A stretch of 64,000 bases of DNA from Kibdelosporangium philippinense (GCF_021390435.2 NZ_JAJVCN010000002.1:1736001-1800000); one strand, 5' to 3'; shown: positions 43,706 through 53,219, counted from the stretch's first letter. The notes: a model not told the origin generated them from the letters alone. A program made the numbers and translations.

Positions 43706-44594
43706 CAGTTGCTCGTAAAATGGTACATCGCCAGCTTGCGTTGACGGAGCCGTAACGCTGGTTTACGCTCCGCACAGCATCCGGATTACTGGGGAAGAAC
43801 GATTTTCAAGGGGTGCCATGGTCGACACGGCCAAACTGTCCATTGTGTACCGTCGGGGGCGGCTTCGTAGCACGCCGTGTCCGGCTGGTCGCTGTCCGCG
43901 CTCTCCATTGTGGACGGCGTAAAAAGCAAGCAGTGATCGGTGATGAACGGAGTGTCAGTATTCCGTGGCTCCACATCGCACAGATCGGCGCCGCCGATAG
44001 GCCAGTCGGGGGACAACCGGGATCGGCGCATGGATTTAGCCCCGTCTTACGAGTCGGTCAGCGAAGATTCAACGGTCCGTCAGAGCCGGTGGCTACGGTG
44101 GGGCGGCAGTACTCGGACTTCTTCAGGAGGAGGTCGGCGCGCCAGTGCACGGCGACGATTCCGCTGGAGTCCACTATGGATGGACAAGAGTAGCAGCGTG
44201 CAACGTTTGCAATGGGGGCAAATGGGGGAGTTCCCTTCCAGCGGTACGGCACCTGTCCGCCGGGTGGGCGGCGCATGGGTGCGCTTGCAGTCCGCAAATT
44301 GCGGAATGTGCGGGTTTTTTGCCGCTGTGGTAGCGAAAAGGATGCCGACCGGCCGCGTGAGCGAATCGGCGCGGCATCCGGGCGCATTGGCCGCGTCCTG
44401 CTTGTTCGCGGGGCTCCGGCGGGTCATCCTCGACTCAAGACGACGAGGACACCACGCCGTGCGGGCGGTATTTCACCGCCGCTTCCGTGCTCTTGTGGAA
44501 CGGGAGGCGAAGTGTGCGCCGATTTTTTCGGCGGTCAAGGAGGGGAAGGGAACTCGGCCGGTGTTCATCGGGTCGAATGAGGGTGAGGGCGAGC
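43706..44594. other. Long region without a recognisable gene, ~890 bases
   Basis: Several frames are open on both strands but none has family similarity or consistent third-position GC. Local features: TCCATTGTG occurs twice (about 43849 and 43906), a hairpin GGGCGGT/ACCGCC near 44463-44482, and purine runs up to the next start. It may hold promoters, an unstructured leader or a decayed gene. Confidence 0.4.
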
Positions 44595-45521
44595 ATGAAG
44601 AGCCACAGGCTTGGCGTGGGCGGCCAGGCTGAGATCGGCTACCGGGCATTACTGACCCGGTCACGATGGCAGCCAGAACGCCTCGAACACGCGTTGGCGT
44701 GGTCACCGCAGCAATGCGCGACCGTGCTGGCGGAACTACGCACCGAAGGGCTGGTGATGAACTCCGCGGTCGAAGCCGGTGCGGTGCGGGCGATCCAGCC
44801 TTGCTTGGCGCTACCGGCGCTGGCAGCGCGGCGATTGTCCGGTGGGCCGATGCCGAGTGCGGCGGCCGTCGAGACTTTTGTGTCACTGCACGAACAAACC
44901 ACCGGCAGGCTGGACGACGCGGCACCGCTGTCCGATATGGACGAGGTGATGGCGGTCGTCGAGCGGCTTGCGGCACGGGTCCGAAACGAAGTCGTCGTGA
45001 TGACGCCGATCTACGATCCGCGGTCATACGAGTTCGCCGAGCACATCGCGGACGGGATACTCCGCCGTGGCGCGGGGTTGCGGATGCTCTGGCGTACCGA
45101 CATCGCGACCGTCGATTACGCGGTCTGGCTGGGCAAACGCGGCTACACGCCGCGTGCGACCGCGAACGTGCCGGTCAGGGCGATAGTGGTGGACGGGCTT
45201 GTCGGTGTGGTGCTCAGTGAATCCGGTGCGGGCCGGGTCATCCGCGCCGAATCCGAACTGCGGTCATTGATCGCGCTGGCAGACGGGCTGTGGGGGCAGA
45301 GCGTCGAAGTGAGCCAGGTGCCGAAGGGCAAACCGACGAGGTCGCGGCACGAACTCGTGCTGCGGATGCTCGCGCAGGGACTGACCGATGACGCGATCGC
45401 TCGCCGACTGGGGGTGAGCGTTCGCACGGTCAGAGGTGATGTGGCGTCCGCGATGGTGGAACTGGACGCCCGCAGCCGTTTCCAGGCGGGCGTCCGTGCC
45501 ATGCAGATGGGTTTGCTCTAA
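44595..45521 (+). CDS. LuxR-type HTH regulator with TrmB-like N-terminus
   Basis: 308 residues from ATG 44595. The N-terminal part reads as a winged-HTH/TrmB-like sensor (ALLTRSRWQPERLEHALAWS, CATVLAELRTEGLVMNSAV) and a PLD-like central region (RVRNEVVVMTPIYDPRSYEF, GAGLRMLWRTDI). The C-terminal HTH is LVLRMLAQGLTDDAIARRLG, VSVRTVRGDVASAMVEL. This architecture is common in actinomycetes, near secondary-metabolism or stress genes. It converges on the following enzyme gene with a 4-base overlap. Confidence 0.75.
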   Translation: MKSHRLGVGGQAEIGYRALLTRSRWQPERLEHALAWSPQQCATVLAELRTEGLVMNSAVEAGAVRAIQPCLALPALAARRLSGGPMPSAAAVETFVSLHEQTTGRLDDAAPLSDMDEVMAVVERLAARVRNEVVVMTPIYDPRSYEFAEHIADGILRRGAGLRMLWRTDIATVDYAVWLGKRGYTPRATANVPVRAIVVDGLVGVVLSESGAGRVIRAESELRSLIALADGLWGQSVEVSQVPKGKPTRSRHELVLRMLAQGLTDDAIARRLGVSVRTVRGDVASAMVELDARSRFQAGVRAMQMGLL

Positions 45522-48091
45522 GCGGGGATCACACTGCCGGTCGAACCGTCAACGGTGATGGTCTGACCGGTGGTGATCCGATGAGTGGCGTCCGCGACGC
45601 CGACGACGGCCGGGATGCCGTACTCCCTGGCCACGACGGCACCGTGGGAGTTCGCGCCACCCATCTCCATCACCAAGCCGCCAGCGGTGAGAAACAGTGG
45701 TGTCCAGCCGGGATCGGTCGACGGGGCGACCAGGATCTCGCCTGGCTCAAGATGAGCACCCACGGGATCGAGAATCACCCGTGCGGTGCCGGTAATCGTG
45801 CCCGCGGACGCTGGCGTGCCCGGCAGTGAACCGTCCGCGGTGTCGGCTGCCTGCGCGATGGATTCCACGTCGGTGCCGTCGGACAGCATCACTCTGGGGA
45901 TCCGGCGCCGCCGTAGCTCCTGCTCGTAGCTCTCGCGGTTGCGGGAAACCACGTCGTGGCAGGCCGTTGCGTCGAGTGCTGCCCTGATCTGGCTGAAATC
46001 AAGGAAGAACACGTCGTCCGGTGCGGCGATTCGCTCGGCCGCGGCCAGTTCCGCACCGATCACCTTGAGGTGACGGCGAACCGCGCCAAGCGCGAGCACC
46101 ATGAAGTACTTCGGCATCTCGCGGATCCCGGCCAGCGCGCGGGCCCGGCCGAGCGCGAAGCGAAGCAAACGCTTGCGCCGTGGTGCTTCGGCGACCAGCC
46201 GGTCGATCGCGGCCTCGGCTTCCGCCGCGCCGCGGGCGAAAACCGCGTCCGGTGCCGCGGCAGGATCGTCCAGTCGCAGGTAATTCTTAAGCACGCCAAG
46301 GATGTGCGTGGGATCATCGGACCAGCGGGGCATCCCGACATCGATCTCGGCGACCGCGCGATCTCCCCAGATCTCAAGGAATTCGGCCAGCCCGAAGTCC
46401 GGCAACGTGCCCGCCTGGTAGCGCTTCCCGAGTTCCTCGACGGATTCGGTACCGAACAGCTCGGCCGCGTCGCCCTGCCGGATCCGGGCGACCAGGTTCC
46501 ACAGCTCCAGATCCATCTCGGTGGTGATGTTGTTGGGCACGCCCCGCAGGACCGCCTGCACCTCACCCGGCTTGCCGACGATCTTGCTGGCCAGCCCGAG
46601 CATCGCGAAACCGGCGACAGCACCGGGCATTACCCGCGGGGCGACCGGGAAGACGTGTCGCAGCAGCACATCCTGGACGTGGTCGAGCCGCTCGGCCGGA
46701 GTCGCCGTGGACGGCAAGGCGATGCGCTTGCGAACGTCGTCACCGACACGTTCGACGAACCGGTGCGCCGACTCCGGGCTGATGACGGCCTGGAGAACCC
46801 GATAGGGCACCTGGAAACGCAGTCCCAGCCGGAGCAACCGGCCGATGACCTTGCGGCGATGCGTCGGGACGAGGCTGAATCGCGGATCGTCGAACAGGCT
46901 GCTCAATGCCTTGCCCGACCGTGCCTCCATCACACCGAGCACCTTCGGCATGATGAACCGTCCGACTTCGCTGCGCAGCGCGGCCGTCGCGTCGACGTAC
47001 CCACGGTTGCCGATCTCGACGAACCCGGACGGACCGGTGAGCGGGTCGGCCACCGGCAGGCCGAGGACGTACTGGCTGACACTGTTGGCCAACATCCGGA
47101 AAGCCGCTAGCCCGCTCGGCGTGATTGGTCGGTACAAGCCCTGCGCCACCGTGAAGGAGAAGTAGACGCGAGTGTCCTTTGTGGTCTTCTCCGGCAGCGG
47201 GTACAGCGTGGTGATCGGCCGCGACTGGGTGAGCCACAGCTCACCGTCGCCGTCGATCGCCCACTCGGTGTCCTGCGGGCTGCCGTAATGCTGTTCCACT
47301 CGTTGGCCAAGTTCGGCCAGTGCAAGGACTTGGTCATCTGTGACACAGGCGTCCGTTGTGGACTCACGTTCGATGTGCTCGGTCCCGCCGCCGGGCAACG
47401 AGCGGATCACCACACGCTTGTCGCCAAGCCTGCGCGTGACGATTTCGCCTTCGTGCACAACGAAATGGTCCGGGTTGACCGCGCCGGAGACCACAGCCTC
47501 GCCGAGACCGGGGCTGGCGTCGACCACGTATTCGTGGCGACGCCCGGTCACCGGGTTGGCCGTGAACATCACACCGGCCATTTCGGACTGGACCATCCGC
47601 TGGATCACCACGGCCAGTGCGACCGTGCGGTTGTCGATCTCGTTGGTGGCACGGTAGGCGAAGGCGCGGTCCGTCCACAGTGAAGCCCAGCATCGGCGGA
47701 CCGCGTCGAGCACCGCGTCGGCGCCGACGATGTTGAGGTACGTGTCCTGCTGGCCGGCGAAACTGGCGAACGGCAGATCCTCCGCTGTCGCTGAAGATCG
47801 CACAGCGACCGGCACGTCCGGTCCGAGGTTCTCGTAGGTGCTCACGATCGCCTTGCTGATCTCGCCGGGGATCGGCGTTCCGAGGGTCAGCTCACGGGCC
47901 TTCGCCGCGTGGTGGCTGCCGTCGATCCCGGCAAGCGCGGCGACTTCCTTGTACGCGTCGGTGGTGATGCAGAACCCGGGCGGGACCGGCAATCCGGCAC
48001 GGGTGAGCTCACCGAGGTTCGCCGCCTTGCCGCCGACGATGGCGAGCATGTCGGCGCGGATGTCCTCGAAATCCCGCGACCACGTCGTCAT
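45518..48091 (-). CDS. PEP-synthase/rifampin-phosphotransferase-like enzyme
   Basis: 857 residues. The N-terminal PEP/pyruvate-binding ATP-grasp domain (1-310: LAIVGGKAANLGELTRAG, VPVAVRSSATAEDLPFASFA, EWAIDGDGELWLTQSRPITT) is followed by a central substrate domain (about 320-760) and a C-terminal swivelling domain with the phospho-histidine in GGANSHGAVVAREYGIPAVV (His near 816). Order and length match rifampin phosphotransferase as well as PEP-synthase-like proteins; the substrate cannot be fixed from sequence. A palindrome overlaps the start region, suggesting repression. Confidence 0.75.
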   Translation of the reverse strand: MTTWSRDFEDIRADMLAIVGGKAANLGELTRAGLPVPPGFCITTDAYKEVAALAGIDGSHHAAKARELTLGTPIPGEISKAIVSTYENLGPDVPVAVRSSATAEDLPFASFAGQQDTYLNIVGADAVLDAVRRCWASLWTDRAFAYRATNEIDNRTVALAVVIQRMVQSEMAGVMFTANPVTGRRHEYVVDASPGLGEAVVSGAVNPDHFVVHEGEIVTRRLGDKRVVIRSLPGGGTEHIERESTTDACVTDDQVLALAELGQRVEQHYGSPQDTEWAIDGDGELWLTQSRPITTLYPLPEKTTKDTRVYFSFTVAQGLYRPITPSGLAAFRMLANSVSQYVLGLPVADPLTGPSGFVEIGNRGYVDATAALRSEVGRFIMPKVLGVMEARSGKALSSLFDDPRFSLVPTHRRKVIGRLLRLGLRFQVPYRVLQAVISPESAHRFVERVGDDVRKRIALPSTATPAERLDHVQDVLLRHVFPVAPRVMPGAVAGFAMLGLASKIVGKPGEVQAVLRGVPNNITTEMDLELWNLVARIRQGDAAELFGTESVEELGKRYQAGTLPDFGLAEFLEIWGDRAVAEIDVGMPRWSDDPTHILGVLKNYLRLDDPAAAPDAVFARGAAEAEAAIDRLVAEAPRRKRLLRFALGRARALAGIREMPKYFMVLALGAVRRHLKVIGAELAAAERIAAPDDVFFLDFSQIRAALDATACHDVVSRNRESYEQELRRRRIPRVMLSDGTDVESIAQAADTADGSLPGTPASAGTITGTARVILDPVGAHLEPGEILVAPSTDPGWTPLFLTAGGLVMEMGGANSHGAVVAREYGIPAVVGVADATHRITTGQTITVDGSTGSVIPA

Positions 48092-48096
48092 GGCGC

Positions 48097-48115
48097 TGAG
48101 ATTAACACAATCTCA
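48097..48115. promoter_or_regulatory. Palindromic operator at the PEP-synthase-like gene
   Basis: TGAGATT-AACAC-AATCTCA, perfect 7-bp arms, 5 bases upstream of the ATG at 48091. Bound protein would block transcription or translation start. No rifamycin-associated element is evident. Confidence 0.6.
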
Positions 48116-48129
48116 ACGCTTGATGAAAT

Positions 48130-48177
48130 ACTCGTGAGTGGTTACGCGAGTTCTAACCCGCCTAACCACTCACGAGT
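48130..48177. terminator. Hairpin of the GTGAGTGGTTA family (copy 2)
   Basis: 15-bp stem ACTCGTGAGTGGTTA (48130-48144) with TAACCACTCACGAGT (48163-48177), loop containing TTCTAACCC. The sequence is related to the hairpin at 40657-40700, but inverted. It lies downstream of the FAD-monooxygenase stop (48204, minus strand), where it can act as its terminator. Confidence 0.65.
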
Positions 48178-48203
48178 TCTGACCTGGGCACATGTCTCGC
48201 GGC

Positions 48204-49298
48204 CTATGCGATGGCTTCGTTCCAGTCGATCTCGTAGTCGTAGAGCCAGTGCCGGTCTTCCGGACGCGGCACGGCCGCCCTGCGGTTCGGGTTCGAACCC
48301 TGCTCAGCGCTTTCCGCCACCAACCGCTCGACCCGGGCCCGTCGGATCTCGGTGTACTTCTCGAACGCAGCCCGCGTATCCGCGATGTCCCGCAGGCACT
48401 TGGCGAGAATCACGCTGTCCTCCAACGCCAGTGACGCGCCCTGCCCGGAGGCGGGAGACGCGGCGTGGGCGGCGTCACCCACGAGGACCATGGAGTCGTT
48501 GTACCAATGGCGAGTCTCGGGCACGTCGTAAGCGTTGTTGATGAACAGGTCATCGGTCGATCGGACGATCTCGGCCGCTGGCGTGTTGTCGCCAGCGAGC
48601 AGGTCGACAAAGTTCTGTTTGGTCGCCGTGCTCAGGTCCAATTCGGGCGCACGAGCGAACCACCAGGTCTCGCCGTCGGGCGCGGTCGTGTAGCCGAAGA
48701 ACGCGCGGCTCCCGGCGATCATCCGGTACGCGTCCGCGGACTGCTGGAATGATGAAGCCTTGGTGTAGCCGTACGCGATGGTCAGGCCAGTGAACCTCGG
48801 CGCGGGTGAATCCGGGTCGATGATCGCTCGCGTAGCCGAGTGAATACCGTCCGCACCAACCAGCAGATCACCTTCGGCGGTCGAGCCGTCCTTGAACTGC
48901 GCGTGCACGACACCGTCCACAATCGACGCCAAAACCAGCCGCTTGCCGTGGTGCAGCGGGATTCCGCGGTGCGTGGTCTCGTCGTGCAGCACGCGGTAGA
49001 GCACCGAACGCTTGAGCGTCTGCGCGCCGCCACGCATCGGGTTGAGCGTGATCCTGGTGCCCGATCCGTCCAGGTACTCGACGTCGGTCGCCGGGAACCC
49101 GGCGTCGATGACCGGCTGGTGCGCGTCGACCGCGTGCAGCGCGTTCATCCCGTTGCGCATGATGGTGAGGAACGCCCCAATATCGTCGGCCCCAGTGTCG
49201 TACGCCTCATGGATCTCGGACGTGATCCCGGCTTTTTGCAAGGCCATCGCGGTCACCGCACCGGCGATGCCGCCCCCAATGATCAATGCCTTGGTCAT
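48204..49298 (-). CDS. FAD-dependent monooxygenase (PHBH/TetX-like)
   Basis: 364 residues. Dinucleotide-binding start MTKALIIGGGIAGAVTAMAL (GxGxxG), DG motif LLVGADGIHSATRAI and FAD-binding GDAAHAASPASGQGASLALE. It is a class A flavoprotein aromatic hydroxylase; homologues modify rifamycins, tetracyclines or aromatic acids. The neighbouring PEP-synthase-like gene could be a rifampin phosphotransferase, so a resistance pair is conceivable but unproven. Divergent from the SGNH hydrolase, 33 bases apart. Confidence 0.8.
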   Translation of the reverse strand: MTKALIIGGGIAGAVTAMALQKAGITSEIHEAYDTGADDIGAFLTIMRNGMNALHAVDAHQPVIDAGFPATDVEYLDGSGTRITLNPMRGGAQTLKRSVLYRVLHDETTHRGIPLHHGKRLVLASIVDGVVHAQFKDGSTAEGDLLVGADGIHSATRAIIDPDSPAPRFTGLTIAYGYTKASSFQQSADAYRMIAGSRAFFGYTTAPDGETWWFARAPELDLSTATKQNFVDLLAGDNTPAAEIVRSTDDLFINNAYDVPETRHWYNDSMVLVGDAAHAASPASGQGASLALEDSVILAKCLRDIADTRAAFEKYTEIRRARVERLVAESAEQGSNPNRRAAVPRPEDRHWLYDYEIDWNEAIA

Positions 49299-49331
49299 CG
49301 ATCCAACCTAGCGTCGATTAGCCTGGCTGAC

Positions 49332-50099
49332 ATGAGCAAGTGCTTAGTCGCAATGGGCGATTCCTTCACCGAGGGCGTGGGGGATGACGACCCCGCGTAC
49401 CCCAATGGGGTTCGCGGCTGGGCCGACCGGGTGGCCGAGCAGCTGGCCGTCCACGAGCCGGACCTGCGGTACGCCAACCTCGCGGTCCGCGGCAAGCTGA
49501 TGGGCCAGGTGCTGGCCGAGCAGCTGGACCATGGCCTGGAAATGCAGCCTGACCTGGTCACGCTGTACGCGGGCGGCAACGACCTGATGCGCCCGTCGGT
49601 CGACATCGACGCGATGATGGACGACTACGACAAGGCGATCGGCAGGCTGGTCGAAACCGGCGCGACCGTGATCGTGTTCACCGGTGTCGACGGCGTCGAG
49701 GACGCGTTGTTCCGCAAGATGCGTGGCCGCGTGGCGATCTACAACGAGCACACCCGGGTGATCGCCAAGCAGCGTGGCGCCCTGGTCGTGGACATGTGGG
49801 CGATGCGGCAGCTACGGGACCGGCGGATGTGGGCGCCCGACCGGCTGCACCTCAACTCGCTCGGCCACACCGAGGTCGCGATCGAGGTCCTGAACGTGTT
49901 GGCCGCCGAGCACGCGTTGACCGGCACTGACCTTGGGCCTCGTGAGCTGCTGAGTGCCCGGGTGCGCCGGGCCCAGAACCTACAGTGGAGCAGGGAATTC
50001 GCGTGGCCGTGGGTGCAACGACGGCTGCGCGGTGAGTCGTCCGGCGATCACGTCACGCCGAAACGCCCTGTCCTGGCACCGGTTCGCGTGCAGGACTGA
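49332..50099 (+). CDS. SGNH/GDSL-family hydrolase
   Basis: 255 residues from ATG 49332. Block I CLVAMGDSFTEGVGDD (catalytic Ser), block II Gly in NLAVRGKLMG, block III YAGGNDLMRP (Asn) and block V DRLHLNSLGHTEVA (Asp and His). No signal peptide, so cytoplasmic esterase or lipase of unknown substrate. The last 47 bases overlap the convergent membrane-protein gene. Confidence 0.85.
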   Translation: MSKCLVAMGDSFTEGVGDDDPAYPNGVRGWADRVAEQLAVHEPDLRYANLAVRGKLMGQVLAEQLDHGLEMQPDLVTLYAGGNDLMRPSVDIDAMMDDYDKAIGRLVETGATVIVFTGVDGVEDALFRKMRGRVAIYNEHTRVIAKQRGALVVDMWAMRQLRDRRMWAPDRLHLNSLGHTEVAIEVLNVLAAEHALTGTDLGPRELLSARVRRAQNLQWSREFAWPWVQRRLRGESSGDHVTPKRPVLAPVRVQD

Positions 50100-51204
50100 C
50101 CTTCCGGAACGCGCGGGCGACGTCCATCAGGAACGCTGTGTCGCTCTCCAAATCACGCCCACCCGCGACAGGTACCGTCTCGTTGTCGCGGGTCGGCGCG
50201 CCCGCGCGTTTCGCGGCAATGGCGGCGGCCAGCATCGTCGCCTCGACCAGGGCGTCATCAGCTCCGGCCGCGCTGCCGGGATCGAGGTAGGGCTGCAAAG
50301 CCAGACGCCCGTCCCGGATTTCGATCACGCGCCGGTACAGCCGTAGGTCCAAATCGTTGGGCAGCAACACTTCGGCCAGTGCCGAGCGCGGCGGGATCAA
50401 CGCGATCTGGGGCGTGGCTTGGTAAAGCGCCAGCCACAGCGGCCGCAGCCGGTGGAAGGTCCGCAGCTTGGCCAGCCAGTCGACCAAGGCGTTCAGGCCG
50501 AGCTTCGGCGCCCACGTCGGCATGGTCGCCCCGACCAGAACGAAGATCGCGGCCAGCAACGGCAACATGCGGTCGAGCAGCCCGCCGAAGCCTTTGGGAT
50601 ACGCGAGGTCGAAGCGTGCCGCGGCGAAGAACAACGCCTTGTGCACGTGATAAAGCAGCGAACTCGTGATGCCCGCGGACACCATCCGCAGGCCGAGTTT
50701 GCCGGTGAACGTGCCCGACAGGCCGCCGTAGCGCCAGCACAACACGGTCGTCCGGATGAACGCGGGCAGCAGCCCGGCCATGAAGACCAGCCAATACTCG
50801 AGCACCCAAGGCTCGGCGGCGTACCGTCCGGCGAACCGGACGTCGTCGACCGGGGTGTCGGCGAGTACGAACAGGACAGTGATCGCGACGCCGACGACCA
50901 CCGGCCACCACGGGAACCTGATCTTGGCGCCGTTCAGCCGTGACATCAGCTCCTGCGCCGCCCACGCCACCACCAGCATGGACAGGTGCGAGACCAGCCT
51001 GCCGAGGTTCGGCACCCCGGAAACCTCGCTGATCAGCCGATACGGCCCTGGCGCCATGGCGGTCAGCGAGCAGGCCAGGCCGACCAGGATGAGCCACAGC
51101 GCGTAGCCGTCGTTAGTGTTGCGGCGCCGGCGATCGATCAGTTTGCCCGCGACGAACGCCCAGGCCAGGATCGCGGGTGCGTAGAGCCGGATCCAGTCAC
51201 TCAT
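50053..51204 (-). CDS. Multi-pass membrane protein, MAB_1171c-like (module copy 2)
   Basis: 383 residues from ATG 51202-51204, 8 bases inside the end of the ImmA/IrrE gene. About seven helices (MSDWIRLYAPAILAWAFVAG, YALWLILVGLACSLTAMA, VVVGVAITVLFVLADT, WLVFMAGLLPAFIRTTVL, LPLLAAIFVLVGATMPTWAP). The same C-terminal cytosolic block as copy 1 follows: DLRLYRRVIEIRDGRLALQP. No XRE gene is adjacent, unlike copy 1. Confidence 0.8.
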   Translation of the reverse strand: MSDWIRLYAPAILAWAFVAGKLIDRRRRNTNDGYALWLILVGLACSLTAMAPGPYRLISEVSGVPNLGRLVSHLSMLVVAWAAQELMSRLNGAKIRFPWWPVVVGVAITVLFVLADTPVDDVRFAGRYAAEPWVLEYWLVFMAGLLPAFIRTTVLCWRYGGLSGTFTGKLGLRMVSAGITSSLLYHVHKALFFAAARFDLAYPKGFGGLLDRMLPLLAAIFVLVGATMPTWAPKLGLNALVDWLAKLRTFHRLRPLWLALYQATPQIALIPPRSALAEVLLPNDLDLRLYRRVIEIRDGRLALQPYLDPGSAAGADDALVEATMLAAAIAAKRAGAPTRDNETVPVAGGRDLESDTAFLMDVARAFRKVSPAREPVPGQGVSA

Positions 51205-51712
51205 GGGGTTCCGGCCAGCCGAACGTGGCGTTGATCCGGCCCGCCACGTCCGTTCCGTGGCCTGGCAAGGCTTCCCGCTGGGCACGCTGCCTGATCAGCG
51301 AGGCGAGCAGCTCGGCTTCCTGCTCCTCCGCCGCGTCATAGGTGGTGCGGCCGAGGATCCGTTGCACCATCGCGGGATTGAGGTTCGGCATCAGCATCCG
51401 GAGCAGCTCGTTGTCCGAAAGCTTGGCGGGATAGTGGTCACACAGGATGTGGCCGAGCTCGTGCAGGATGATGTGTTCCTGGTGCGGCGGGGTGGTCGCG
51501 GCCTCGTAGAAGATCATGTCGGCCGACTGCGCGGCCACCCATAAGCCGAGCACGCCGCTGTCGCCGCCGTTCATCTCCCGCAACGTGATGTCGCGGCCGC
51601 GCTCCTGCGCCACGCGCTGACACAGAGCGCGGGCGTCGAACGGCTGAGGCAATGGCAGAGCGCGGGCCGTCGCCTCACAGCGGCGACGGATGTCCCTGAG
51701 GTCCCGCGTCAT
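51197..51712 (-). CDS. ImmA/IrrE-type metallopeptidase (module copy 2)
   Basis: 171 residues. Zinc motif HIILHELGHILCDHYPAKLS, distal acidic block TYDAAEEQEAELLASLIRQR. Start LRDIRRRCEATARALPLPQP aligns with RRQCEERLRGFSIPQPFD of copy 1, showing that the two are paralogues. Coupled to the membrane gene by an 8-base overlap. A cognate repressor is not evident nearby. Confidence 0.85.
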   Translation of the reverse strand: MTRDLRDIRRRCEATARALPLPQPFDARALCQRVAQERGRDITLREMNGGDSGVLGLWVAAQSADMIFYEAATTPPHQEHIILHELGHILCDHYPAKLSDNELLRMLMPNLNPAMVQRILGRTTYDAAEEQEAELLASLIRQRAQREALPGHGTDVAGRINATFGWPEPHE

Positions 51713-51749
51713 ACCGTTCTTGTATCACGCGGGACCTATCCCCAGTTAG

Positions 51750-53219
51750 TTACGCGTTGACCAGTTCCGGCTCCGCCTGGATAGCGCGGGCCTTGTTCTC
51801 CTTGCGGCTGGCGATGATGCCGCTGACGGCGACGATCACGCCGATCACCGCGATCCCGGCGACCACCGCGAGGCCAGGGAAGTAGCTGGCGAGCAGCTCA
51901 TCCGGGGTGACCTGGGCGGTGTGCGTCTCGTTGGCCGAGATCACCGCGGTCACGATGGCCAGCCCGATCGCGCCGCCGACCTGCAGCGACGTGTTCACCA
52001 GGCCGGACGCCAGGCCCTGCTCCTCGTCCTCGACCCCGGCCGTCGCCTGGATGTTGAACGACGTGATGGACAGGGCGCACGCGACACCGAGCAACAGCAT
52101 GCTCGGCAGCACGACCCCGATGATGTTCGCCGAGACGTCCATTCCGAGCATGAACGCGTAGCTGCCGACCAGGGCGAGGATGCCGATCATCAGCAGCCTC
52201 GGCGTGCCGAACCGCTCGATGACCTTGTCCATCTTGGTCGAGCTCGCCGCCACGATGATCGCGGCTGGCAGGAACGCGAGCGCCGTCTCGATGGCCGACC
52301 AGCCAAGCAGCCGCTGCATGTACTGCATCACGATGAACTGGAAGCCGACGTACGACCCGAAGAAGATCATCGCGCCGAGGTTGGCCCTGACCAGCGAACC
52401 GGATCGCAGAATGCCAAGCCGGACCAGCGGGTGGCTGCTGCGCCGCTCGATGACGACGAACGCGGTGAGCAGCGCGAGGACGACCACGAACGAGACGATC
52501 GTGAACGGGTTGGCCCAGCCGATCTCCGGCGCCTGGACGATCGTGAACACCAGCAGCAGCATGGCCGCGGTCGAGGTGATGGCACCACCGACGTCGTAAC
52601 CCTGGCCGTTGCGTTCCGGGCGGCCGTCGTTCGGCACGAACTTGATCGCGGCGATCAGGATGATCAGGCCGATCGGGCCGGGCAGCAGCAGCGGCCAGCG
52701 CCAGCCGATCTCGGTCAGCAGGCCGGACGCGACAAGACCGAGGGAGAAGCCGCTCGCGGCACAGACCGCGAAGATGCTCAGCGCGCGGTTACGCGCCGGA
52801 CCCTCGTGGAACGTCGTGGTGATGATGGACAGGGCGGCAGGTGCGGTGAACGCCGCGGCGACGCCCTTGACGAATCGTGCGGCGATCAGCAGCTCAGGAC
52901 TGCTGACCAGGCCCGCGGCCAGCGAACCGACGGAGAAGATGGCCAGCGCGACGAGCAGAACCCGTCGCCTGCCAAGCAAGTCGGCAGCGCGACCGCCAAG
53001 CAGCAGCAGGCCGCCGTAGCCAAGGATGTAGCCGCTGACCACCCACTGCAGGGCAGCGGTGGACATGTTCAGGTCCTCGCGGATGGCCGGCAGCGCGACG
53101 CCGACCATGGACACGTCGAGAGCGTCGAGGAAGACGACGCCGCACAGCACCACCAGCGCCCCCCAAAGCCGGGGTCCCCAGCGCACATCAGAGGTGGAAG
53201 TAGTCGTTGACTCGATCAC
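51750..53219 (-). CDS. MFS drug exporter (DHA2/EmrB-QacA type, 14 TM)
   Basis: About 489 residues from GTG 53217-53219; an ATG at 53261 lies inside the operator region and is less likely. Motif A GGRAADLLGRRRVLLVALAI, first helix LWGALVVLCGVVFLDALDVS with the family Asp, motif C-like GFSLGLVASGLLTEIGWRWP, and 14 hydrophobic stretches in total. Should export drugs by proton antiport. Divergent from a MarR gene across two overlapping palindromic sites, the usual resistance arrangement. Confidence 0.85.
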   Translation of the reverse strand: MIESTTTSTSDVRWGPRLWGALVVLCGVVFLDALDVSMVGVALPAIREDLNMSTAALQWVVSGYILGYGGLLLLGGRAADLLGRRRVLLVALAIFSVGSLAAGLVSSPELLIAARFVKGVAAAFTAPAALSIITTTFHEGPARNRALSIFAVCAASGFSLGLVASGLLTEIGWRWPLLLPGPIGLIILIAAIKFVPNDGRPERNGQGYDVGGAITSTAAMLLLVFTIVQAPEIGWANPFTIVSFVVVLALLTAFVVIERRSSHPLVRLGILRSGSLVRANLGAMIFFGSYVGFQFIVMQYMQRLLGWSAIETALAFLPAAIIVAASSTKMDKVIERFGTPRLLMIGILALVGSYAFMLGMDVSANIIGVVLPSMLLLGVACALSITSFNIQATAGVEDEEQGLASGLVNTSLQVGGAIGLAIVTAVISANETHTAQVTPDELLASYFPGLAVVAGIAVIGVIVAVSGIIASRKENKARAIQAEPELVNA

